A stretch of 64,000 bases of DNA from Planctomycetota bacterium (GTDB lineage Bacteria > Planctomycetota > UBA1135): NCBI GenBank assembly GCA_027623295.1, contig JAQBXR010000004.1, positions 1 to 64,000 on the forward strand, read 5' to 3'. Below the pieces are notes generated by a model. The model did no database searches and was not told the origin of the DNA. It saw nothing but the letters and a program-made list of their open reading frames with translations. The translations under genes and the position numbers were made by a program. Numbering within the stretch: position 1 is the stretch's first letter; the number at the start of each line of letters is the position of its first letter. Positions 26,969 to 36,374 of the stretch are shown piece after piece.

Positions 26969-26987
26969 GCTTTTGGTGCTCTTTAAA
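26959..26987 (-). promoter_or_regulatory. Candidate isc operon promoter
   Basis: On the minus strand, TTTAAA (26982-26987) and TATATT (26959-26964) are separated by 17 bases in the short stretch before iscR. If real, transcription would begin near 26952, on top of the GTG at 26953, giving a leaderless iscR mRNA. The -35 match is weak, so this is tentative. Confidence 0.3.
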
Positions 26988-27001
26988 GGGGGAAGCTCAA
27001 A

Positions 27002-27442
27002 TTACTCCCGATTGCGGCGTCCTTTTTTGTCCGCAGCCACCTTCTCCATGATGGCGGTGAAGGCCTCGGGAAGAATGTGAGGTTTCTTCGTATCTCTTGT
27101 CACACAAGCAAGTTCCACCTCTCCGGTGGCGCACAATCGTTGCGTTTCTTGCTCGAAAACCTCGAAGGCGTAGCGGATTGTGGTGCGGGACCAGGCGGCA
27201 ATCGAGGTGCGGACAATGGCGATTTCATCAAAGCGAAGGCCATCGCGATAACGGCATGAGGCTTCAGTGACCGGGAGCATGAGCCCCAGCACTTCCTCCA
27301 TATCGCGGTAAGAGAAGCCCTGCGAGCGCGCCCACTCGGTACGACCCATTTCAAAGAGGTCCAGATATCGGCTGTAGTACAGGACACCCATCTGGTCGAT
27401 GTCGCGGTAGAGGATGCGGTAGGTGGAGTCTTGGGCGACCAT
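27002..27442 (-). CDS. YbgC/4HBT-family acyl-CoA thioesterase
   Basis: A 146-residue hot-dog-fold thioesterase. The active-site block LYRDIDQMGVLYYSRYLDLFE carries the catalytic Asp16; the DxMGVxYY variant is common in the family. ATG 27442 (MVAQDSTYRI) is chosen because a longer frame would cross into the divergent membrane gene that starts at 27497. It hydrolyses short acyl-CoA or acyl-ACP substrates in the cytoplasm; the physiological one is unknown. Confidence 0.85.
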   Translation of the reverse strand: MVAQDSTYRILYRDIDQMGVLYYSRYLDLFEMGRTEWARSQGFSYRDMEEVLGLMLPVTEASCRYRDGLRFDEIAIVRTSIAAWSRTTIRYAFEVFEQETQRLCATGEVELACVTRDTKKPHILPEAFTAIMEKVAADKKGRRNRE

Positions 27443-27496
27443 TGTTGGATTGTAGGCATAGCGCTCGCCCCACTCATCTGAGACAATCCCCGCTTC

Positions 27497-28342
27497 ATGC
27501 CAAACACTCTGGCTCCTGAAGCAAACACGCGCGAACAAATTTTAAAGACGGTCGGATTTTCAATCTTGATCCCCGGTTTGGGCCATTTCCTCAACGACCG
27601 CCGTGGGTGGGCGTTGTTTTGGTTTGCGAGCTGTCAGATCACTTTGGTGCTCGGGCTGATTCTCGCCGGCTTCACCCAGCTGGATTATGGCCGCACCTTT
27701 GGCCTGGGCGGAACCGACCTCATCTTCTTCCTGATTCCGGAAGGCGGCAACTTCATCGTGATCCAGTTGATTGCCCGCATGTATGACAGCATGGAGTTCG
27801 GCGGCGATTTTCCCGATGCCTTCCCGTTGCGTAACCTCGGATACATTCTTTCTGGAATGTCGGGTGTGCTCGCCATGTTTGGTGCTGCGCATGCTGCGGG
27901 CCAAGCTTTGGCGAAAGGGCACCCGCTGCCTTCGAATCTGGCGGTGAAGCCGATTACCGCAGGACGTGCAGCTTTGTTCACTTTGCTGTGTCCAGGACTT
28001 GGTCATTGGAAGACGGGGCGTCAGTTCAAAGCGATTTTGCTGGGGTCCAGCATTCTTAGCTTGTTCTTCCTCGGCATGGCACTTGGCGACTTCGCCGACT
28101 TTAATCGTGTGCGCCACCCTTATTACTGGGTGGGGCAGATGTTCATGGGGGCGCCCGGATGGCTAACTTCCCTCGTGGTCAGCGGACGCAACTTCCATGC
28201 AGTCATGCCCTACCAAGATGCTGGTTTGTTGTTCACCACCTCCGCGGGATTCTTCAACGTGATTGTTGCGCTCGATGCTTTCCATCGCGCTGAGCACGAT
28301 TGGCTGACCGCAGGGGCTAAGCCGAAGGAGGAGAAGGCATGA
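27497..28342 (+). CDS. Multi-pass membrane protein with two PGLGH motifs
   Basis: 281 residues, about six hydrophobic segments. A PGLGH motif occurs twice, at residues 26-30 (ILIPGLGHFLNDRRGWALFWF) and near 165 (LLCPGLGHWKTGRQFKAILLG). Each is followed by a basic turn and another helix. This resembles TM2-like or DUF6677-like membrane proteins and suggests an internal duplication. Function unknown. The last codons overlap the ATG of the next small membrane gene (ATGA-type, 4 bases). Confidence 0.7.
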   Translation: MPNTLAPEANTREQILKTVGFSILIPGLGHFLNDRRGWALFWFASCQITLVLGLILAGFTQLDYGRTFGLGGTDLIFFLIPEGGNFIVIQLIARMYDSMEFGGDFPDAFPLRNLGYILSGMSGVLAMFGAAHAAGQALAKGHPLPSNLAVKPITAGRAALFTLLCPGLGHWKTGRQFKAILLGSSILSLFFLGMALGDFADFNRVRHPYYWVGQMFMGAPGWLTSLVVSGRNFHAVMPYQDAGLLFTTSAGFFNVIVALDAFHRAEHDWLTAGAKPKEEKA

Positions 28343-28539
28343 CCAACCCACTTGTCATGTTGCTTTTACTGTTGGTGTTCAGCTTTGTGCTGGCCGCAGT
28401 TTTGAGCTGCTATCGCGAAGACGACAAATCCGACATTCTGCGCGGGATTGTGCGCCGTGCAATGTTGTTTGCGGTTTCGGTGATTGGCTTTGCTGCGGTG
28501 GCTTACTTCACCAGCGGCGTCGTGCTGTTCCCGGCATAG
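28339..28539 (+). CDS. Small two-helix membrane protein
   Basis: 66 residues with two hydrophobic helices (residues 4-23 and 42-63) joined by a charged loop CYREDDKSDILRGIVRR. It is translationally coupled to the PGLGH membrane protein, so the pair probably acts together. No family recognised. Its 3' end overlaps the convergent sulfatase gene by 37 bases. Confidence 0.6.
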   Translation: MTNPLVMLLLLLVFSFVLAAVLSCYREDDKSDILRGIVRRAMLFAVSVIGFAAVAYFTSGVVLFPA

Positions 28540-30209
28540 CCGAGCTCGGCTAAACGCTCGGCGGTCCAAGCATCGATCGATGCGCTGGGGCCTGGACTTC
28601 CAGCTCCGTGAAACGGGAGGTCCACCCAAGCCTTATCGGAGGGACTCCAGAGGCGTCCACCGAGGCTCGAGCGATATAAGGGGAAGGTGCTTTTTACCTC
28701 GCGATCGGCATTCTCTGAATCCCCCAAGGCCGATGCTGGGAGTTGATTCGCAATCTGCAACTGCTCCAGAAGATAGGTGCCTAAATGATGAGCAGGCACT
28801 TTGCGCGTGATCGTTTTCGGTGATGCTTCCGTTCCTTTGAGGAAGGCAAGCGGTACACGAATGACGCTGTCATCGAAAGAAAAGCCATGCTCGAAGCCGC
28901 CGGCGTCCCAGTGTTCCTCGCCATGATCTGCATAAATCAGAATGTGACAGTTAGGGGAATCGGCACGCAGCTTTTCTACGACTAGTTGGAGCTCGGCATC
29001 GAGTTGTTGTGCGGCTTGTTGGTAGGCCTCGCGCACCGCACTCCGCTCTGCGCTTTCAAAATCAAAAAACGCGAGGCGCTCCTGGGCGGTGTGGTCCACG
29101 CCAAAGAAGTTTTCGATCGAACGATTGTCCAAAGCCTTCACCACTCCGTTGGGCAAATGCGGAGTCATGTAGTGCAGCATTAAAAAGCGTGGACGATGCT
29201 CCTGCCGCACCCACCAGTCCAAAGCGGTTTTACGATTGGCGCCAACCCGGTCGGCGGTCCGTACATAACTCTCAAATCCTCGGTGCAAGCCAGTCCATGC
29301 CTCCATGAAAGGATTTTGATGCACGGCAGATGTCGCGTATCCAGCATCGCGCATGGCCTCGGCAAGGGTCGGTACCGGTTTCAAGCTGCGGAAGCTTCGG
29401 TCCTCGACTTCGCCGGTTGCGGTTGCGGCAAAAGGGCCACGTCCGCATCCGTGTTCGCTTGGTGCTTGTCCAGTCAAGAGCGATGCCATCGAGGGCAGGG
29501 TCCAGTTACTTGGAACATAAGCTTGCTCCCAAACTTCGCCCTCTTGCATCAAGCCATGTAGGTAGGGCATGTGCTCCAAGGCATCGAGGCGTAGGGTGTC
29601 GAGGACAAGTAGCAACACATCGGGCTGCTCAGGGGATGCATTGGGGGCCAAAGTCGGCACTTGCCAAGCCACTTCTTCTGCACTGCGTTGTGCCATGCCG
29701 GGTGCTGCCAGGCGAGTGGAGAACACCAAGCTTCCAGCCCCTGCGGGAACCTCCACTTGCAGTTCCATCCAGCGATCGTCCGTTGCAGCGAGCTCTACAA
29801 AACCCAGCGATGTCATCTCTCGCTCACCTTGCCAAAATAGCTCACTGCGGATGGCGCCATCTTCTGCACTCCCCGGTTTCGCCCGACGCACGGCTGTCGA
29901 TAAAACACGGCGGTCAACACGCGCGCCAATCTCGACCGAAAACCGTGAAGGAGTGGAGGCATAAATGGCCGGCCGCGTATCGCCTAAAACCTTGGGGGCG
30001 TCCATGGACCAGGCCGCTTGTCCAAACCATGGTGTAATCCAACTGCTGTCTGCGCTGGCCACCCGCCCCATTATGGGGGTGCAATTTTCCGCCTGAACCC
30101 GCTGAACCGATGCGTGCTCAGGGGGAGGGCCTACTTCTTCACCACCGCAGGAAAGGCCCGAGCAAACTCCGGCAATCAGCAGGGCATAATTGGAAAGGCG
30201 GTTTTTCAT
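28503..30209 (-). CDS. Sulfatase-like hydrolase, exported
   Basis: A 568-residue alkaline-phosphatase-superfamily hydrolase. The core begins at PDVLLLVLDTLRLDALEHMP (metal-binding Asp). The nucleophile region reads WTLPSMASLLTG, so Thr sits where classical sulfatases have the formylglycine Cys or Ser. Metal ligands continue in DHGEEHWDAGGFEHG. The N-terminus is a signal peptide with Cys at 16 and 21, a possible but imperfect lipobox. ATG 30209 overlaps the dprA stop (ATGA). Substrate unknown; with Thr it may not be a formylglycine sulfatase. Confidence 0.8.
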   Translation of the reverse strand: MKNRLSNYALLIAGVCSGLSCGGEEVGPPPEHASVQRVQAENCTPIMGRVASADSSWITPWFGQAAWSMDAPKVLGDTRPAIYASTPSRFSVEIGARVDRRVLSTAVRRAKPGSAEDGAIRSELFWQGEREMTSLGFVELAATDDRWMELQVEVPAGAGSLVFSTRLAAPGMAQRSAEEVAWQVPTLAPNASPEQPDVLLLVLDTLRLDALEHMPYLHGLMQEGEVWEQAYVPSNWTLPSMASLLTGQAPSEHGCGRGPFAATATGEVEDRSFRSLKPVPTLAEAMRDAGYATSAVHQNPFMEAWTGLHRGFESYVRTADRVGANRKTALDWWVRQEHRPRFLMLHYMTPHLPNGVVKALDNRSIENFFGVDHTAQERLAFFDFESAERSAVREAYQQAAQQLDAELQLVVEKLRADSPNCHILIYADHGEEHWDAGGFEHGFSFDDSVIRVPLAFLKGTEASPKTITRKVPAHHLGTYLLEQLQIANQLPASALGDSENADREVKSTFPLYRSSLGGRLWSPSDKAWVDLPFHGAGSPGPSASIDAWTAERLAELGYAGNSTTPLVK

Positions 30210-31366
30210 GGGCGTGGGCCGCAACGATGATACCGCCCATCGGGCAAACGCATCACGCGGCCTTGCATTTCTAAATCGGTTAACTCCATCCGCACTTGCG
30301 CCTCCGCCAACCCTGATTGCGCCGCAAGTCCACCCGCCGATGCATCGCCCAAAGTCAGTTGCCGTAACAGGGGCGGTTCTTTGCCGAGATCTTCTTCGGT
30401 GCCGCAGCGGTCTAACTCGCACAACATTTGTTCCGGGCTCAGGGCCATGCCAGCTCCCTCGGCGAGCATACGGTTGGTTCCTGAGCAAGCTAAGTCATCG
30501 ACCGGGCCGGGTAGTGCATACACTTCGCGCCCTAAACCCAAGGCCCAGTCCACCGTATTCATGGTCCCCGATTTATTGGTCGCCTGGATTACTAAGACTG
30601 CGCGCCCCAATGCGGCTATCAGGCGATTGCGGCGCGGGAAATGCCCAGCTTTGGGGGCGGTGCCGAAAGGGAATTCAGAAACAATCGCGCCGCCCTGATG
30701 AATGGTGCGTCCCATGATTTCCAAGCCCTCTTGCGGATACGGCTTATCCAGTCCAGATCCAAGTACGCCAATCACTGGACCCTCAGCCTCGAGTGCGCCA
30801 AACATGGCGAACTGATCAATGCCTCGTGCCACTCCCGACACCAAAACTTCGCCCGAAAACCCAAGTCCTTTACCAAAGCGTATCGCTTGTGATCGACCAT
30901 AAGGCGTGCATGCACGGGCTCCAATCACAGCTGTGCGCGAAGAGCTCCCGCTAAGAATTTCGGCATTGCCAAGGACATGAAGCGCGATGGGTGGTTCCTC
31001 AAGTTCCAGAAAACAGGCAGGGTAGCCACGGTCTCCTAAGTACAAGGTCTGGGCGCCACACTCCTTGGCTAGCATTTGTTGCGTCGCTGCACCTCGTTCC
31101 AGAAAGGATCGCTCGGGCATACGCAAAATGCGTGGCGACACCGCAGACCCTGCAGCCATGGGATTGCGTAACACCGCGGCTGCCGACCCAGCGTGCAACA
31201 TGAGCCGTCGAATCCGCTTTGGCCCCAGTCCCGGAGCTGCATGCAGGGCGAGTAAAGCAAAGCGTTCGGCATCATCCACCCCACGTAGACGCGGCTGCCG
31301 GTAAACGACACCCCGAATGCGTTTCTCGCTACCGCTCACAGAATGCACTCCAAGCTCCTCATCCAA
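30206..31366 (-). CDS. dprA: DNA-processing protein DprA
   Basis: A 386-residue protein that loads RecA on incoming single-stranded DNA. The Rossmann-like DprA core shows RTAVIGARACTPYG, LVSGVARGIDQFAM, VLGSGLDKPYP, SEFPFGTAPKAGHFPRRNRLIAALG and the VDWALGLGREVYALPG strand. The C-terminal winged-helix domain (AAQSGLAEAQVRMELTDLEMQGRV) is present. The N-terminal region contains a helix-hairpin-helix-like LHAAPGLGPKRI. Divergent from the MATE gene with a 20-base gap. Confidence 0.93.
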   Translation of the reverse strand: MDEELGVHSVSGSEKRIRGVVYRQPRLRGVDDAERFALLALHAAPGLGPKRIRRLMLHAGSAAAVLRNPMAAGSAVSPRILRMPERSFLERGAATQQMLAKECGAQTLYLGDRGYPACFLELEEPPIALHVLGNAEILSGSSSRTAVIGARACTPYGRSQAIRFGKGLGFSGEVLVSGVARGIDQFAMFGALEAEGPVIGVLGSGLDKPYPQEGLEIMGRTIHQGGAIVSEFPFGTAPKAGHFPRRNRLIAALGRAVLVIQATNKSGTMNTVDWALGLGREVYALPGPVDDLACSGTNRMLAEGAGMALSPEQMLCELDRCGTEEDLGKEPPLLRQLTLGDASAGGLAAQSGLAEAQVRMELTDLEMQGRVMRLPDGRYHRCGPRP

Positions 31367-31386
31367 GCCCTGCTAAAGTATGCGCC

Positions 31387-32748
31387 ATGAAACGGTCCAA
31401 GCTGCTCGTTCTAGCCGGACCGCTCGTCCTCTCCTTTTGGCTGCGCTCAGCCTTTGGGTGGATCGATACGATTTTTGCGTCCACTCTTCAAGATGCCGAT
31501 GGCGGCAAGCTTGGCGACGCCTCGATTGCTGCCATCGGGCTAACTCTACCCTTGGAGTTCTTGCTAACGGCGTGTTGGGTCGGGGCTTCCAATGGTGTTA
31601 CGGCAAGGCTGGCGAATGCCATGGGGGAGGGCTCGGGTGGTAAGGTTGCTCAGATCAAACGCGCTGCAGTTAAAATCATCAGCGGCTTGGCTCTGTTTTT
31701 CCTGGGTGTGTCCGCAGTCGTTTGGTTCACTTCCGACGCGCTCGGTTTAGCTCCCCAACTCGCGCAACAGTTCCGCATTTATGCCACGGTACTTATGGCC
31801 GGCTCTGCGATTTCGAGCTTCTGGTCCATTCTCCCCGACTCTTTAGTCAAGGCGCACCAGGACACACGCGCCACTATGTGGGCAGGCTTGGCTTCGAGCC
31901 TGACCAATATTGCTTTAAACGCACTATTCCTTTTCGTGTTTCATTGGGGGATTTTTGGCATTGCCCTTTCCACGGTGCTCGGACGTTTCGCAGGTCTGGC
32001 CTATGCTTGGCGATGTGCACAAAAGCATGAGGAGGTACGCATGGCACGTTTGGATCAGCAAATCGTCGGGGAAATCGCCCGCCCGATTCGAGGAATTCTG
32101 GCTTTGGCCGTCCCTTCCGCCTTGGGTTTTGTTTTGCTTGGCACCGAGTCCTTATCGGTGAACTTCATTCTGAAGGATTTACCGGATCCCACTTCTGCAA
32201 TCGCAGCATGGTCGATTTTTGATCAGTCGGTGCGCTTCCTCGCTATGCCAATCATTGCGCTTGGCGTTGCCCTCTTGCCATTAGTCGCTCGCTTGAAGGG
32301 GCAGGGGCAGATGTCGGATATCGCAAAGGAGCTTCAAGTTGGGTTACGGGCAGCAGGCATCTATCTGATTATTCTTGTGCTGCCGCTGACCTATTTCGTC
32401 GGGCCACTGGTTGCAGATGCCTTGACCGATACCGAAGTCACTAAGGACTTAGCCTTGAGCACCCTCATTTGGATTCCTTTGGCAGTGGCTGGACTCGCAC
32501 CCTTCATGCTTTGCCGGGCCACGTTCGATGGCCTTCAGGAACCACGGCCATCTCTCATAGCTGCTGCTTTCCGCACGATTGGCATGGTGATTCCCTTGGT
32601 GTGGCTGGGCACGAAGTATCACGATGTGCTCGGACTAAGCACCATTGGCGCCGCCTGCGTGGCCTTTGTGATTGGCGCTACGGTTTCTGGAGTGGGCTTT
32701 TTCTTCTTTACCAGAAGTCGCTGCTCAGAAATGCGAATTTCTGGATAA
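31387..32748 (+). CDS. MATE-family efflux transporter
   Basis: A 453-residue protein with twelve predicted helices in two halves. It starts LAGPLVLSFWLRSAFGWIDTIFAS, the usual MATE N-terminal helix, and each half has the expected loop pattern (e.g. IAAIGLTLPLEFLLTA, FVLLGTESLSVNFIL). It would export cationic or lipidic compounds with H+ or Na+. ATG 31387 matches the start of the first helix; a longer frame would run into dprA. A 146-base spacer to the next gene contains only a weak 7-bp inverted repeat (32860-32866/32881-32887). Confidence 0.85.
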   Translation: MKRSKLLVLAGPLVLSFWLRSAFGWIDTIFASTLQDADGGKLGDASIAAIGLTLPLEFLLTACWVGASNGVTARLANAMGEGSGGKVAQIKRAAVKIISGLALFFLGVSAVVWFTSDALGLAPQLAQQFRIYATVLMAGSAISSFWSILPDSLVKAHQDTRATMWAGLASSLTNIALNALFLFVFHWGIFGIALSTVLGRFAGLAYAWRCAQKHEEVRMARLDQQIVGEIARPIRGILALAVPSALGFVLLGTESLSVNFILKDLPDPTSAIAAWSIFDQSVRFLAMPIIALGVALLPLVARLKGQGQMSDIAKELQVGLRAAGIYLIILVLPLTYFVGPLVADALTDTEVTKDLALSTLIWIPLAVAGLAPFMLCRATFDGLQEPRPSLIAAAFRTIGMVIPLVWLGTKYHDVLGLSTIGAACVAFVIGATVSGVGFFFFTRSRCSEMRISG

Positions 32749-32894
32749 GACCTATTACATGGGGTAATTTTCTGCGAATGGAGGCGATTCCCGCTTTCGA
32801 AACGCAAGATTACTCATGGAGCAGGCCGTCGCAGGTGGGCTTTCACGCCGGCGTAAGAAGGCTAACCAAGACAACGCTTAGTTAGCCGTCGAGT

Positions 32895-34166
32895 CTATTC
32901 GTGGCGTAAAGCTTCGACCGGATCCATCTTGGCGGCGCGCCAAGCGGGGTAGATGCCGAAGAGCAAGCCAATCGACACGGATATCCCGAAGGCGAGCAGT
33001 GGGGCGGTAGGCTCCACCAGGGTCTCCATATCTGCAAAGTGTTCGACTCCAAGAGGAATCGCCAATCCAAGCGCGATACCTGCAAGTCCACCTCCGACAG
33101 AAAGCACAACGGTTTCCACCAAGAACTGCAGCACGATGTGACGTTGCTTTGCACCCAGTGCACGACGAATACCAATCTCGCGGGTGCGTTCGGTCACGGT
33201 TGCCAGCATTACGTTCATGATGCCAATGCCGCCTACCAACAAACTAATGCCGGCAATGGAGCCAAGCACGATGTTGAAAATGCGTTTGGTTTCTTCTGCG
33301 CGGGCCAAAAGTTCCAAGGGAACAACCACTTCGTAATCCTTTTCTTGATGATTACGTGAGAGCATTTCGCGACATGCAGCGGCAGTCCGCTCCACGTTTT
33401 CCGGGAGATCCACCTGCAAAATAATTTCGTGTAGTTGCACCTCTTCCATCTCACGGCTGCCAGCGCGCAACTTCACTTGCATCTCGCCAAACCAGCGTGC
33501 GCCAGTGCTTATTGGGATTAAGACTTCCCCAGTCACTTGTGCGCCAGCAGCAGGTTGGTCATCGCCAATAGGTATGCGAGGGAGCAGGGTGCCGACCACC
33601 CGGAAGTACTCGGCGCCAACCTTGACGCTCTTGCCAATTGGGGATTCCAGTGGCATCAAGCTGCGTGCAACCTCGTAACCGAGCACGCATACGTTGGCAA
33701 TCGAATCCACATCGCGTTCGGTGAGAAAGCGGCCTTCGTATAGCAAGCGACCAGTGGTGGTTTGATAGCCGGCTTCGGTTGCCAAGACGCGCGGGCGGGC
33801 TTGGCGATCTTGGTAGCGCACTTCCTGCTGCAGTTGACGCAGCGCCACTGCATTCCGCACCCATGGGAAGGTTTCGACCACGCGCGAGTAGTCGTCATGG
33901 GTTAATCCATAACTCAATACCCGCGATTCCTGATCACTGCTCGGGTTGTCGGGCGGCTTCACGCTACGCAAGATTACGTTCTGGCTACCCAGCTGTTTGA
34001 TCTGCTCTTGCGCGGCTTGGCTCGCGCCTTCTCCAATGGCGAGCATGGCAATCACGCTGCTCACGCCGAACAACACACCTAACGATGTCAGCAAGCTGCG
34101 CAATTTGTGCAGCAGTAAACTTTTGACACCCAACTGAATGGACCGAGTCAGTGCGTTGCCTTTCAT
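32895..34166 (-). CDS. MacB-type ABC exporter permease
   Basis: A 423-residue FtsX/MacB-type permease: an N-terminal helix (SLLTSLGVLFGVSSVIAML), a large periplasmic domain, then three C-terminal helices (VLGSIAGISLLVGGIGIMNVML, VETVVLSVGGGLAGIALGLA, LAFGISVSIGLLFGIYPAW). The motifs TERTREIGIRRALGAK and the AAKMDPVEALRHE end are diagnostic for this family. It is the last gene of a four-gene tripartite exporter operon and starts inside the ATPase stop (4-base overlap). Confidence 0.93.
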   Translation of the reverse strand: MKGNALTRSIQLGVKSLLLHKLRSLLTSLGVLFGVSSVIAMLAIGEGASQAAQEQIKQLGSQNVILRSVKPPDNPSSDQESRVLSYGLTHDDYSRVVETFPWVRNAVALRQLQQEVRYQDRQARPRVLATEAGYQTTTGRLLYEGRFLTERDVDSIANVCVLGYEVARSLMPLESPIGKSVKVGAEYFRVVGTLLPRIPIGDDQPAAGAQVTGEVLIPISTGARWFGEMQVKLRAGSREMEEVQLHEIILQVDLPENVERTAAACREMLSRNHQEKDYEVVVPLELLARAEETKRIFNIVLGSIAGISLLVGGIGIMNVMLATVTERTREIGIRRALGAKQRHIVLQFLVETVVLSVGGGLAGIALGLAIPLGVEHFADMETLVEPTAPLLAFGISVSIGLLFGIYPAWRAAKMDPVEALRHE

Positions 34167-34867
34167 CGGTGGTTCTCAACAATGCCGTCAATCAAGCCAT
34201 CCTTCAAGTGAAGAATGCGTTCTGCATGTTCGCCCACTTCTTTTTCGTGGGTGACTAAAAGAATGGTTTTGCCTTCGTTGTGCAATTCGTCAAACAACTT
34301 GAGAATCTCATCGGTCGTTTGCGAGTCGAGGTTCCCAGTCGCTTCGTCTGCAAGAAGGAGAGGGGGATCGTTGATCAAAGAACGCGCAATCGCCACGCGT
34401 TGTTGTTGACCGCCAGAAAGCTCGTTCGGGCGGTGATCCAAACGGTCGGCTAAGCCCAATCGTTCGGCCAACATGTGAGCGCGTTCGTTGGCATCGGGCC
34501 GTGGATTGTCTTGATAGAACACGGGCACCAAGATGTTTTCCAGCATGTTCAGTTGCGGGATTAAGTTGAAAGATTGGAAGATGAAACCAATTTCTCGACC
34601 CCGCATTTCAGAAAGCTCATCATCGTTCAGGGTGCTGATTTCGTGCCCATTGACCACATATTCCCCGGATGTAGGGCGATCTACCCCTCCGAGAATGTTT
34701 AGCAAGGTCGATTTCCCACTACCAGAACTGCCCATGATGGCCCAGTACTCGCCTGCACCAAAGCTCACGTTGATTCCTTTCAAGGCACGCACCTCGGTGC
34801 TGCCCATTACGTAAGTCCGGCGGATGTCGCGTAACTCCGCGACAGCCTTAGCTGTTGTTTCCGCCAT
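34163..34867 (-). CDS. MacB/LolD-type ABC ATPase
   Basis: A 234-residue ATPase, typical length. Walker A GSSGSGKSTLLN, signature LSGGQQQRVAIARSL, Walker B LLLADEATGNLDS and the H-loop LVTHEKEV are all present. It provides energy to the permease encoded next. ATG 34867 (MAETTAKAV) overlaps the end of the adaptor gene by 20 bases; the longer frame lies inside that gene. Confidence 0.93.
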   Translation of the reverse strand: MAETTAKAVAELRDIRRTYVMGSTEVRALKGINVSFGAGEYWAIMGSSGSGKSTLLNILGGVDRPTSGEYVVNGHEISTLNDDELSEMRGREIGFIFQSFNLIPQLNMLENILVPVFYQDNPRPDANERAHMLAERLGLADRLDHRPNELSGGQQQRVAIARSLINDPPLLLADEATGNLDSQTTDEILKLFDELHNEGKTILLVTHEKEVGEHAERILHLKDGLIDGIVENHR

Positions 34868-36374
34868 ACTTATTGCCGCCGGGTGAGTCGTCACCCTGAT
34901 TTGGATCGGTCTTTGGGGAAAAACCAAGTGGGGAGGAAAGTTCCACGACTTCGCCTTCCGTGAGGCCCGTCAGAATTTCAACCCATAGCTGGCTCGCTGC
35001 GCCGACTTCGACCACTCTTGGCTCGCCGTTCACAAAACAAATCGAATTTTCGCCACTGCGGAAAACAGCCTGGACCGGCACAAAGAGAGTGTCCGGAATC
35101 TCCCGCACCAAGATCTCTACGCCGCAGGACATGCCGGGCCGCATTTCTCCGCTGAAATCAGAGATCGAAATTTGGGTGCGGAACAGGCGCTGGTTGGGGT
35201 TTGCCCAGTAGCTGTTGCTGTCTGGCAGCAAAGCTACAAATTCTACGCTACCGAGGAAATCGGTGCCTGGGATAGCGTCGACCCGAACGGTCACAGGCAT
35301 GCCTTCTTCGACCATTTTAATCACCGATTCGTGCAAACTTGCTTCGGCCATCATGCCTCCCGATTGTGGGATGGTAATGATTTCTTGACGCTCACGCACG
35401 GTCGCTCCTTCTTCGATGGTATCGCCTTGGCTTCCCCAGCGACCCTGCTGTTGCGCGTAAACCACATAGCCGGAAACTGGCGCATAAAGCTTGGACTTAC
35501 TAATCTGATCACGCAGTTTCTGCAGCTTTTCCGCTTCCAATTCTAAGCGTGCCGTACTGGTTGTGACGGTGGCTGCCAAGTCGACCAAACGCGCTTTTGC
35601 TTGTAGGCTGACGCGCTCTAATTCACGCTCAGCTTCGGTGATGGCAGCGGCATAGACAGCCTCTTGTTTTGGGTTGTCGTAATCAATCAGCAGGGATTTC
35701 GAGCGCTTTGCTTGATCATGCTTAATCTGCGAACGGCTGTAAGACAGTTTGTCCGTTTCTAATTCCGTGCGGGTTAGAAACCCTTCCTCGTTAAGCTTTT
35801 CGGACCACTCTAGACGGTCTTTAGCCTGCGCGACTTCCTCCTCCGCAAGCACGATGGATTCTTCCGCGGCTTGCAGGCTCTGAGGCCAATCGCCTTCTAA
35901 ATATTTACGCTCATCATCCTTGGCAAACCTAAGCTTTTGCTGAGCCTGAGCCAAGTCGCTGGTATTTTGACTTTTCTGAATCTCAAGCTCCTGCTCTGCT
36001 TTAGTGACGGCCGCTTGTGAGTTCTGTACTGCAATGTCGCGGGAGACTTCCAGATCTTCGAAGCCCGACGAGTCCAAGGTGACCACTAAGTCGCCTTCCT
36101 TCACGAAGGTTCCTTCTTCCAGCAAGCTCAAAATTTGAACATTGCCTTCGAGCTCATTGATGATTTTCGCACTGTTGATGGCAGCGAGGTTGCCGCGTTG
36201 GGTCACGGTAATCCGTAATGGACCACGCTTTACGGTTTGGCCAACGACTTCCGATTTTGTCTCTTCCACCCACCAGCCGCCATCGCGCAGGCCGCCCCAA
36301 GCGATGCCAGCGAGTACAAGGACAACCACGACGGGAAGTGTTCGGTTTTTAGATTTTCGAGGTGCAGAAGTCAT
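34848..36374 (-). CDS. MacA-like periplasmic adaptor (HlyD/RND family)
   Basis: A 508-residue membrane-fusion protein. It has an N-terminal signal anchor (LPVVVVLVLAGIAWGGL), a lipoyl-like half (GNVQILSLLEEGTFVKEGDLVVTLDS), a long coiled-coil hairpin rich in Lys/Glu/Gln (roughly residues 85-265), the second lipoyl half (LYAPVSGYVVYAQQ) and a beta-barrel region. It bridges the MacB-type transporter with the TolC-like channel encoded just upstream. The stop and start overlaps with both neighbours show coordinated translation. Confidence 0.9.
   Translation of the reverse strand: MTSAPRKSKNRTLPVVVVLVLAGIAWGGLRDGGWWVEETKSEVVGQTVKRGPLRITVTQRGNLAAINSAKIINELEGNVQILSLLEEGTFVKEGDLVVTLDSSGFEDLEVSRDIAVQNSQAAVTKAEQELEIQKSQNTSDLAQAQQKLRFAKDDERKYLEGDWPQSLQAAEESIVLAEEEVAQAKDRLEWSEKLNEEGFLTRTELETDKLSYSRSQIKHDQAKRSKSLLIDYDNPKQEAVYAAAITEAERELERVSLQAKARLVDLAATVTTSTARLELEAEKLQKLRDQISKSKLYAPVSGYVVYAQQQGRWGSQGDTIEEGATVRERQEIITIPQSGGMMAEASLHESVIKMVEEGMPVTVRVDAIPGTDFLGSVEFVALLPDSNSYWANPNQRLFRTQISISDFSGEMRPGMSCGVEILVREIPDTLFVPVQAVFRSGENSICFVNGEPRVVEVGAASQLWVEILTGLTEGEVVELSSPLGFSPKTDPNQGDDSPGGNKYGGNNS

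Noticed and set aside
27443-27538. 32-codon N-terminal extension of the thioesterase
   Set aside because: It overlaps the divergent membrane protein gene and has no family similarity.
32860-32887. Seven-base inverted repeat after the MATE gene as a terminator
   Set aside because: Long loop, weak stem and no T-run on either strand.
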